Assembly: GCA_024516035.1 (NCBI GenBank)
Contig: CM044956.1
Coordinates: 7,231,567-7,295,566, forward strand
DNA from: Bactericera cockerelli
Taxonomy: Eukaryota > Arthropoda > Insecta > Hemiptera > Triozidae
DNA: 64,000 nucleotides
Direction of reading: 5' to 3'
The position numbers and the translations under genes are program-made. The notes below the pieces were generated by a model. That model ran no database searches. It had not been told where the DNA came from and was given only the letters and a program-made list of their open reading frames with translations. Below are positions 11,116-22,300 of the stretch, piece after piece (the stretch's first letter is position 1; each line of letters opens with the position of its first letter).

Positions 11116-11722
11116 AATATAATTACATATAATGTCCGTTGAAAATTAAAAAGCACGACATTTGAATAAATAATTAAATGAAAAATAATGACAAAATCGT
11201 CAGTATGATGATAGTATTATTATGATGGTTATAAGAGTTGATGAAGAACTGGTTCTCTAAAACACTGAAGTACTTCTTAGCACACTATTCCTATTTTAAA
11301 CTCGAGCCGCATTTTCATAAAATCGTTTACTGCGCAGCTCGAGTTCATACGCCATCCTACAATGCGATACCTGTACATATATAGATCTATTAAACATGCT
11401 GGAATAATATCATTCCGAATACGATACTAGTGCTGTTCCCTATTGAGAACTCAAGAAACTTTTTGGTATTTTTTTTATTCAAAATAAAATGAATAATAAA
11501 CTTAAAAAAAAACATAAAACTTTTTGGTATTTTTTTTAACAGGATTTTTTTATTTCCATCTTAGCCAGGAACTTTGATTTATTTTTGAAAATTTGAGAAA
11601 TATAAGGTCGAGTGCTTTAAAGGGTTAAGTATTTATTCAATTAACCGAATTAACGTATCATCGCAGACGCTAGACCTCTTATTTTTAGACGTCCAAAATA
11701 AAGATCCCTTGTATGCAATGTG

Positions 11723-11870
11723 TGCCGGTTTTCGTAGGATCACCGAAGTTAAGCAACGTCCAGCCAGGCTGAGTGAGGTCAATGTGGGTAGCAGGTTTGT
11801 TAGTTTCCTGCGAATGGAGGGTCCCCGTCATGATATGACCATGCAGTTGAAAGCGACGTTATATCCAAAT
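11723..11870 (+). repeat. 5S rRNA-like SINE
   Basis: The head contains ggatcaccgaagttaagcaa followed by cgtc, matching the internal promoter region of eukaryotic 5S rRNA including the A-box AAGTTAAGCAACG. Upstream tgccggttttcg also fits 5S. The body (caggctgagtgaggtcaatg, gggtagcaggtttgttag) recurs without the 5S part at 47866 and in the 7390-8065 cluster. This is too short and diverged for a 5S gene. Confidence 0.65.
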
Positions 11871-11956
11871 TAAAAAATCAATGTGTGCACATTGTGCATC
11901 CATTATTTTGTCAAACTCTAGTACGACAAACTTTTTTTTTAATTATGGTGCTTTAA

Positions 11957-12836
11957 CACGTTGGCTGCGTAGAACGCCTATCGGCGTCCTCGTGGGTTCT
12001 TTCTCTGTGCGTAACAATTTTTGAAGGTTTCACTTGTGTGCGTTGGACGCCTATCGGCGTCCTTTAAAGTTCTTGCTGTGTGCGTTGGACGCATACGTGG
12101 CGTCCTTAGAGGTGGTCACCTTTGAGAGCAATTTTACCCTATTAAAAAAAAGAAAGAAAGAAAAAAAAAATAAACCATCTGATAGAGAATGACCTTGGCT
12201 ACAATTCGGTATAAATCGTTCTCGGATAGCTCTACCTATTGGACGCCGATGGGCGTCCTCCGTTTTCTTCAAGCTTGTAGGTTTTTTTTCAATTTTGGAT
12301 CTAAATGGCTGTCTTTTGTCAGTATTATTTGATTATTAGTGCAATGTTTAAATATCAGTCATCATTTCTTTTTAGCTGTGAAACTAATTGTTGAATTTTA
12401 ATTTTTTTTGTGAATAATTAATTATATACCTACTATTTTTAGTTATAATTCTGTGAGTTTTACCTACATTAGATACCTACCTAGTTTTATCAGAGGAATC
12501 CTTTTTGCTCTAAACAGGTGTTGGATTCCTATGATCATTCTGTGTGCGTCCTACGCACACAGAATGAAATTTCCTTCCCGTGTGCGTCGGACGCCACGTA
12601 TGCGTCCTTTCTTATTTTCCGCGGAAAACCCGAAAATATGTTTTTTTTTTGTTGCATAAAAAACATATTTTCGAGCTTTCGACTCAAAAATCAAAAAAAA
12701 AATGTCTCCGCACAGGGGAAGGAACCCTAAAAAGTTGATACGCACAGAGGAAGAACTCAAAATGACGCCGATGGGCGTCCTACGCACTGGTGAAGAACTC
12801 CCAAAATTCCATACGCATGGGACGTTTTAACATCGA
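11957..12836. mobile_element. piggyBac-like non-autonomous element
   Basis: Bounded by TTAA at 11953-11956 and 12837-12840. Left end CACGTTGGCTGCGTA and inverted right end AACGTCCCATGCGTA agree in most bases. The interior repeats palindromic words such as GGACGCCTATCGGCGTCC and ACGCCGATGGGCGTCC. Frames here have no recognisable product. Confidence 0.55.
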
Positions 12837-12869
12837 TGGTCAATATGGTCATGCGCACCGTTTCCAAGT

Positions 12870-13105
12870 TTAGATCTTTCTAAATAAATGAGATCTCTTA
12901 AGGTATAGCATTAGAAAGTCATTCCCGTCTTTGCTTTCCTCAAGAGAAGGAGGAGTGGGTAGGGATGCGCGAATAGGGGCAAGAATAGGGCAATCCAAGA
13001 TGTGTAAAACCGTTTGTAGAATTCCACACTGACAATCAGGGGGAGGTTCTCTACGGAATAAGTGACCAGCATGAGTATTATCAAAGTATGTCCAGTCCAA
13101 TACAC
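12870..13105 (-). pseudogene. LINE reverse-transcriptase-type ORF remnant (C-terminal)
   Basis: The minus-strand frame reads HAGHLFRREPPPDCQCG, then QTVLHILDCPI. This is the C-x-CG...QTV-HIL-x-CP pattern seen at the C-terminal end of jockey/R1-type non-LTR retrotransposon polyproteins. It is truncated at both ends and has no adjoining RT domain. Confidence 0.55.
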
Positions 13106-13269
13106 ATTCTAGTCAAAATTACTTCTTCTCTTCTACGATAAACTTTGTCCTGGCTATTAGAGATGAGTGAAGGCCCACGCTCTGTTGTATCCAGTAAACA
13201 CGTATTTCTTCATCAGTTTTATTCTTCTAGTGCTTTTCATTTTGATTTGTTTATCTACATAAGGTGAAC

Positions 13270-13303
13270 ATGGAAGAAGGCTCTTTCTCCGAGACCATTG
13301 TTG
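13270..13303 (+). CDS. Gene C exon 1 (start)
   Basis: ATG reads MEEGSFSETIV plus one base before donor gtaagaaa. The leftover G joins GA of exon 2 to give Gly, so phase supports the link. Confidence 0.7.
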
Positions 13304-16300
13304 GTAAGAAAACTAGTGGTATCTGTAAGATGTAGACCTCACTCATAAATTGAAAAAAAAAAATGAAATTGAGGCAAAAAATATTTTTTTTTAAACAAGA
13401 ACGAACACAAAAACTAAAATTACGACATCGAACATTTAATGGGACTTCTCATTTGATACAATACTTGATGGGTTTGAAAAACATAAAATTAACTAAAACA
13501 AAGACATAGTAACTGGACATCGACACCTCTCATTTGATATCTCACTCGATGTGTTTGATAATACATTAATGGGGTCACTTTTTGGGCCGCTCAGTTCAGC
13601 GGCTCTTTTTATTTTCACAGTCGCATCATTTCATGTAATTGCCATGCTTAACGTTGTTCAACTTTCGTCAGGAACCTATCCTAAATTTTGATTTTCTTTC
13701 TCACCCTTAGCAGATTCTTTTATCGATGTTATTCTCTTTAGTGAAAGGTTACCTGAACTAACGCTCCCAAAGGCAAGGTACGCTCAAAGCATTTTCTACA
13801 ACCTAACCCTCAAGGATCTTTTCATGTGGCTCCATGCTCACATTAATGCGGAGTAATCCAAGCATTCGGTGCGATCCCAAACCACGGATCCATGCGCTAG
13901 GTTGTTTACATTACCGTAACCATGGTTACCTCCCCTCATGCGCTAGATTGTTTACATTACCGTGACCATAGTTACCTCCCCTCATGCGCTAGATTGTTTA
14001 CATTACCGTAGCCAAGGTTACCTTACCTCATGCGCTAGATTGTTTACATTACCGTAACCATGGTTACCTCACCTCATGCGCTAGATTGTTTACATTACCG
14101 TAACCATAGTTACCTCCCCTCATGCGCTAGATTGTTTACATTACCGTCATCATGGTTACCTCACCTCATGCGCTAGATTGCTTACATTACCGTAACCATG
14201 GTTACCTCACCTCATGCGCTAGATTGTTTACATTACCGTAACCATGGTTACCTCACCTCATGCGCTAGATTGTTTACATTACCGTAACCATGATGGTTAC
14301 CTCGCCTCATGCGCCAGATTGTTTACATTACCGTAACCATGGTTACCTCACATCATGCGCTAGATTGTTTACATTACGGTAACCATGGTTACCTCACCTC
14401 ATGTTTTAGGATCTCTCGTCAAGCTATACGACTTTGTGGACTCCTGTCTGCAGAAGATGGAAGACGATGGCGTTGTTGATGCTGAAGACTCGACAACACC
14501 CCCCCGGTCCAAGAGGAAGGCGGTGGCTTCTGCCATCAAGCGGATCATCTACCTGATCCGCAGGAAAGACAAGGAGTATGAGGCCTTGCTGGCTAGGAAC
14601 AAAATGCTCGAGGTAAGAGAAGCAAGGATCAGTTGGGGTAGATCCGTAGGAAAGACAAGGAGTATGAGGCCTTGCTGGCTAGGAACAAAATGCTCGAGGT
14701 AAGAGAAGCAAGAAATAGTTGGGGTAGATCCGCAGGAAAGACAAGGAGTATGAGTATGAGGCCTTGCTGGCTAGGAACAAAATGCTCGAGGTAAGAGAAG
14801 CAAGGATCAGTTGGGGTAGATCCGCAGGAAAGACTAGGAGTATGAAGGCCTTGCTGGCTAGGAACAGAATGCTCGAGGTAAGAGAAGCAAGGATCAGTTG
14901 GGGTAGATCCACAGGAAAGACAAGGAGTATGAGGCCTTGCTGGCTAGGAACAAAATGCTCGAGGTAAGAGAAGCAAGGATCAGTTGGGGTAGATCCGTAG
15001 GAAAGACAAGGAGTATGAGGCCTTGCTGGCTAGGAACAAAATGCTCGAGGTAAGAGAAGCAAGGAACAGTTGGGGTAGATCCACAGGAAAGACAAGGAGT
15101 ATGAGGCCTTGCTGGCTAGGAACAAAATGCTCGAGGTAAGAGAAGCAAGAAATAGTTGGGGTAGATCCGCAGGAAAGACAAGGAGTATGAGTATGAGGCC
15201 TTGCTGGCTAGGAACAAAATGCTCGAGGTAAGAGAAGCAAGGATCAGTTGGGGTAGATCCGCAGGAAAGACTAGGAGTATGAAGGCCTTGCTGGCTAGGA
15301 ACAGAATGCTCGAGGTAAGAGAAGCAAGGATCAGTTGGGGTAGATCCACAGGAAAGACAAAGAGCATGAGGCCTTGCTGGCTAGGAACAGAATGCTCGAG
15401 GTAAGAGAAGCAAGGATCAGTTGGGGTAGATCCGCAGGAAAGACTAGGAGTATGAGGCCTTGCTGGCTAGGAACAGAATGCTCGAGGTAAGAGAAGCAAG
15501 GATCAGTTGGGGTAGATCCGCAGGAAAGACTAGGAGTATGAGGCCTTGCTGGCTAGGAACAGAATGCTCGAGGTAAGGACGTGTTCCTAATTCAAGCCCT
15601 AAACACGAGGCTTCATTCCAAAGAGCCCTCTCACTTTAAAACCCCCAAATTTCCCTTTGAACCGTAACACAACGCCTTCTGATTGGTTTATTTGAACGAA
15701 AGCTTTAGCTTAGGAAAAATACCTTTGTATATGTTATCTTGTTATTAAATAAATAAATAAATTTTAAAAAAATTGACCATAGAAAAGAGTTTTGGCAGTG
15801 AGAGTGATCTCTGGAATGAGACCATGGAGCCCTGTGACTCCAAATTAAGCCCGGGCCAAAAACCTTACCGGCGACGTGAGCCGTGTTTCAGCTCGTTTAA
15901 TTTAATTTCAGAGCAAGCTGAAAAACGTGTCGCACGTGATCAGAGCCTGGACAAAGTGAGCCGCATCCCTGAGGTCCCAGTGCTGGTCAAGCAGGAGAAT
16001 TTGAGCCGTAAGTTACTGCTCATGAATTCGTGACGAGGCATGACAAAAATTATTTTATCTCGTGACGATTTTTTTTCTAAACTTCTTTGAGATGAGACAG
16101 AGTCCAAGTCCTAATCTCACCTCTTGCAACGATGATTTTTTCATTAGAAGAGAAATTTCTCACTTTTTTCGAGACGAGGCAGAATCCAGGGCCTTGGTCT
16201 CTCCTAAAATCATGGATTTTTCATGTGAAGAGAAATTTATCAATTTCTTCGAGACAAGAAAGAGTCCAAGTCCAAATCTCGTCTCTTGAAACGATAATTT

Positions 16301-19300
16301 TTTCACAAGACGAGAAATTTCTCGATTTTTTCGAGAGGAGGCAAAATCCTCGATATGGACTTTCAAAACTATTGGGTACAAACCGTCAGTTTTGCGTTTA
16401 GACGATCAATTTCGGCATTGAAGTTGGTTTTGTGGGTTGGGTCGAGATGATACCTGGGTAACATCTCAGGAGAGAACATCACCTCCTATAATAAATAAAG
16501 TCTTATCCTCCCATTCGAGATTTTGACCACATAAAATAATACGTCTTGGATTCTTGGGCTTACGTGCTAGAAAAATGGGACTTATTGGTCTTAGTTAGGC
16601 AGTATAAATAAAGCAATATTATTATAAGGATATAACGATAAATTTTTTTATATACTGCCCGACTGGTATAACGTGTTTTTGTCGTGAACAATAGTATATA
16701 GTATAGGTTGAGCAAATGAGCAGTTCCCAACCGCTGGGCCGCGGCCCACTTGTGCTCCGCGGGCAGCTCGCTACTGGGCCGCGGATGCTGGCCGAAACTC
16801 AAGAAATAATATTAAAATAGTGCAAAATAAGTATCGGGGTGGGCCGCAAAATTGTTTTAAAAATATTATTGGGACCCCAAGCTAAAAAGGTTAAGAACCG
16901 CTGTCCTATACCATTGCTACAACTGACGCCACTGCAGTGTCAGCGAAGCTAACTCAGTGGCCCGTTCCAGAAACTAACTTAATGGAAACGCTTTATACTC
17001 TCCAAATATTCGTTTCAACCGTCACACAACGCAATCTGATTGGTTAATGCGCAGCTGCGTTCAAATTAACCAATCAGAGTGCTTTGTGTGACAGTTCAAA
17101 CGGAGATTTGGAGAGTGGAATGTGCTCCAGGTCTCATTGTCTGAAGTAATGCGAAAGCGGTTCTGGGGTACAACTACCTTTTTTTAATATTAAAAAAAGG
17201 TCTCCTTATCTAGTTTCAGAAGAGGACACCATAGCGGAAGAGCAAGTCAACCATTTATCCATCATAGCAGAGACCACAGAACCAGAAATCATAGAGGAAG
17301 GCGAGTCCGAACCTGAGGATAGAGATAACTTCAATGAGATCCAAGAAGACCAAGATAGCTCCAGTGAAGATCTAGGAGACATAGTTGGTAGCAACATACA
17401 TAAAACCGATGGGTTTCTGGTAAGTGCAATAAATGATGGTCTGTTTTTTAAAAAAAAATAAGACGCGGATAGGTGCTTTTGAAAATGATTTAGAAACAAA
17501 ATTAAATCTATACGATCAAAATAATCCGAGGAAGGAATCGCCCAATAAATAAGTCATGTTTTCTTTCCAGACATTACAGGAGAAACAGCCAAAGAAACAG
17601 AGCATCAACCCAACACAAAACTATCCTCTTCCACAGTTAAACCCACACGGGATAGAAACCAGCACTCCAAAACCAACAAGAGACCAAAAAGAGACTGAAA
17701 ATACGGGCCGAAGGTTCTTTCCAAAGCCAAGAATAAGTGATAGGATACTGAGGCCATCCACCAAAGTAGTTGGCGGTTCGTCGAGTGACGAGACCATCAA
17801 AGAGAAAGCAACCATACCTGATGGTATCGAAATGATCAATATTGAAATGCGAGAAATAGAAGTCAGTATAGCGCAGTGCAATGTGAATCACAATGAAACA
17901 ATCCGTGTACACGATGATACAAAACAGATCATTTACAGTGACATTTCCAGCGATGATGAAACTCTAAATAAACAAGTGGGTAGAGATGAGAGCAAATTCA
18001 GGAAACGATCGACATCTCATGAGAGCAACTCAGAAAATAGTAACACGTCTAGTCAAACAAAGTTCAAATTGAAAGAAGCTGTCCTGGATGTGGAAAAACT
18101 ATGCAGCACGGAAAAGTTCAAACAGAGTCAAGCCAAAATACAACACGAGCTGTTGAAAAATAAAATGAACAAACACATGAAAAGAAAGAAAATAGACACT
18201 AAATATAGAAAAGACTATGAAGATACAAGTGATGATAACAAAATGACAAGAAAGAAATTAGAAATAAAAATAACCAAGACCACAGGTATGAAGACAATAG
18301 TGATGACAACGGGGTTAGTGATGATAATTTTACTGATGCTATGAGTAAGATTAGTAACAGCCCAGAACATGAGCTGATTGATCTGATAGATATTGAAGAC
18401 GAGGTGACGCATGGCAAGAGACACATCCGATTCGAAGAGGAGCTGGACAGAGGTAAAAATCACCAAAACGCCACCACTACATTCACACTTCTTTTCATTT
18501 TCCTTGTCACATCAAACAAAAAGTCGACATTTTTTGCTCGCCTTTCTAATTAGCTACATGGATTTATACCTATCGTATTTATAACTAACGCTTGTCTAGA
18601 ATGCCTTGTAACTAGTGTCATATTAAATATCATCTATAAGAATAGATTCAATTGATAGACAAACATCAGTGGTTAAAAATTTCTAAATTTAAAATTACTC
18701 TGTGTAGCTATTAGCAACTTTATACTGCGAAATCTAGTTTTTACGTGGGATCAGTTCCTGTTTTTGATTTTACCACAAAACTGAATCACTTAAGGAAATC
18801 AAATCATACGTCTGAGTATGACGGGAGTCATAAAACTAACAAGAAATAGACAGTTTGAAATTTTAAGATAGACTCACAAATCACAAGTGACCAACAACTT
18901 CTTGAAATTAATGACCTACAAGAATTAATGTGTATTTCTAGATCTCGTTAGTTTGGAAGATCTAGCAAGTGATGAAGGAAGCAATGATTCAGTAGAGCAT
19001 GCCAGTGGTAGAGTAGCCAATGATGAAAAAGATATTGATGAGGAAAGTACTGATTCATTAGAGCATGCCAGGGTACAGTAGCCCATGATGAAAAAGATAT
19101 TGATGAGGAAAGTTCTAATTCAGTGGAACAGGTCTATCATCGAGGAAATGAAATAGAAGAAACTGATAATGAAGTCGATAGTGATCACAGAGACTTGGAA
19201 GACGGAGAAGGTAAAATCAATTTATTTATTTCTTCAAAAATTTAAATAGTAAAATTGAACTCATACTAAACATCTCAAGTAAATGAGCGTTAAAAAAAAT

Positions 19301-22300
19301 CTTCCAAGATGGGTGTTTCGCAGCCTTTTTTATTTCGTAGCTATGAAACAGTAGCTCCTGTAGACGCTTGATGTGTGTTTTGTAGATTGCCCATACCTCC
19401 GTAGTATGCCTCCCTCTGATGTGCGAGAAGTGACACCCATTCAGGTGCTGGGTCAACACGAGCGCACCGGAAGGTATCCCTTACAAACAACTGTACCTAA
19501 GATTTTAATAATATTTTTGGTTGGCTCTGGAATTTGAACCTTAGCTAATTGTGCGCTTGATATTCATAAAAGCAGGCGTAGTAATATTCATACATAGGAT
19601 GGGATCTCAACTTACTCATGGCCCGGTCGAGTTTGAGATGCTCCTGCTAGGTCCTTGCTTATGTAGATTTAAGGTCACGTGATCAATTTCCACCAATCAC
19701 AGAGCTCCAAATTGATCACGTGAACTTTAAATCTAAATGACAGACGCATATCGACCCGGCCATAAATTAGCAGGCAATACCTTATAGACACTTGACCACC
19801 AATTTCTTCCCTCTTTAATACTCAAATGCCATAGCTCATAATGCCCTCCCTCTTCACAGATGATGATAACGGAGTTCACGATGACAAAAACAAGTATAGA
19901 GAGAATACTGACGAAAATAATGATGACAGTAATGTCAGTGATGAAGATGTCGAGAATATTGAAGATGCTGATGAAAATGCAGATCAAGTGAAAGATGAAG
20001 CTCTGGAAAACATCAGACGCAGACCTGCCTTCTGGAAACCTAAGAAGGAACCCGAGGTAAAAAGATCTGTGGAAGTGAAGTGAAGAGACCTTCTCACTGT
20101 CCTGTCAAAAATGTCTTCATCTGTAATGCACATATTTTCCATTTATCATTAATATTACTGATGTATCTACCTTTTTTTTCTTGTTATGACGGGTTTAAAT
20201 CCATCAATTGATATCAAACCATATCGCCAAAAAAAAAAAAAAAAAAAAAAAAGATCTAACTCGTCGTGAATTAGGGCGGAGATAGTCTAACCCACCAGCC
20301 TAGCTAGCGGATATCTAATAGAGCGTTTACATTCAGATGAAATGAGCAGAGATGTGGACATGGCAATAATGCGAACACATCGCTTGCTCATTTATCTACA
20401 TTGAGTTAGTTATCACATTTGTGTTAATCATACCACAACTACTCAAACTCGCTTTACTAAATATACTTTGAAACTGGGACTTGAACCATCGACTTCCAGG
20501 TCACCGTATCGATCAAGCTAGTCCATTAAAAGAAATATTTCAACTTACTGTGACTAAAATATAAACTCATAATTATTGAAAACTAATATTTCAGGGTGTA
20601 ATGGAGGCAACTTATAACATCGACTTTGACTTGACAATTCCTTCAGTTCTCATCAACGAGCACGAAACAACTAGAAGAGAAGACATGGAGCATATCGTAA
20701 ACCAAGTTAATGAAAATATAAACCCACGTGACGCAACCAAAGAGAAGGAAAAGAATCACGCAATCGACACAACAAAGATAGAACGATCTGACGATCGAAC
20801 TGTTGAAGTTGATTTGTTGACAATCAACAACTACGATTCAGCCGATGAAACTTTGGTAGACTTTCCCGCCGATCAATATGATGAAGATCAAACCGACAAA
20901 GATATATCTATGTAAATAAACATCAAATAAACAAAGATATTACAAATTGTAACAACAGTGACGTAAAATTACGTGGTAGTACAGACAGAATGAACAAATA
21001 TGGTACACACAGAATGAACAAATATGGTACACGCAGGAATGATAATGCAAGTCCACATGAACATCCTGAACAGTACGATGAAAGTACTTCAACTGGTCTT
21101 TCGACGACAAACAAACCTCTAGTTTATAACGCAAGGAACAGCGTAAACAAAACTCCAAGACTTTCCCGAGTTATCAAGAGGATGTGAGATCAATGGCATT
21201 GGTACAGCTAACATGAGCAGAGGATATGGTCGCATCAGTACCAATAAAGTTAATGAAGAAAGAGTAGAATGGTATACGAGAGAACATACAGATGAAAGTT
21301 GTCAAGAAAAAAGTGGTGGGGAGAGAACCTTGACTGTTAAACAAAACAAAAAAACAAGGAGAAAACAAGCCAGAAGAAAATGGATATGATGAAGACATTA
21401 TTAGTTATACAAGTGATGAGAACTACGACAAAACAGAAACTGATACCAAAACTGACTATATTCAAGGCCAAGTTGAACCTGGTTTAAGCGAACCGAAAGG
21501 TATTTATTCATTTTTTCACATACCTATACCTACATCTAATTCGAATATCGTCCGGATATTTGCTATTTCGATTGGCAAATCAATTATCATATTTGCGTTA
21601 ATCACTTTCGTAATGTCACAAATCAAGCTACTAAATGTTTACCGAACTTGGAACTCGAATCACCGACCTAGGTTACGCCGCCTTATCGATCAAGCTACTG
21701 AAATCGATAGGAGAAAAACTAGAAGAGCTGTTGAGTTTTTTTTTGTGAGGCAAAAGAAAGATGAAAATTACTTCCGTGGCTATTACAAGGAGAAAATAAT
21801 ATAAAACTAAGAACAAAAATGACCAATAGTTTTTTTTGGCAGGGAATGAAAGATGCTTATTACTTCAGTGGCTATTCATCATCATCATAGGGTGTCGTCA
21901 TCGTGAACGATGGTTGCCAAACAGTGAGGAATGACTCAGCACTTCTACCACTGTCTTTACAAGGAGGCTAATAATTGACAAGGGCCCCCAGAACCAAGCC
22001 AATGCTGGTCTACATCCTTTTTATTGTCCCCCAACCAGACTACTGGTTTACTCCCTGTTTAAAAAAAATTGATTATTAGTTTGATTTCCATCGCATTTTA
22101 GGTAAATTTAGAAGAGCTCCAAAGCTGCAGCGGAAGCAACCTCCGACACGGATGAGAGTACAATGGAGAGTTCTAGCAGAGAGGAGTTGAGACCCAAACA
22201 CAACTTGAGAGGCAGAAGAAGAAAGTTGTCTGTCTCGGAGTCAGAAGGTAAATACAAAAACAGAGCTAGTTATTTGTGTTATTATGTCACAATTTTTAAG

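Noticed and set aside
11723..11870. 5S rRNA gene
   Set aside because: Only the middle ~38 bases match; the 5' and 3' thirds of 5S are absent.
12051..12787. Small ORFs inside the piggyBac-like element as a transposase
   Set aside because: They overlap on both strands, are under 80 codons, and have no DDE motif.
15779..15913. Extending gene C exon 3 upstream to 15779
   Set aside because: The frame is open, but the acceptor there gives the wrong phase for exon 2, while the AG at 15912-15913 fits exactly.
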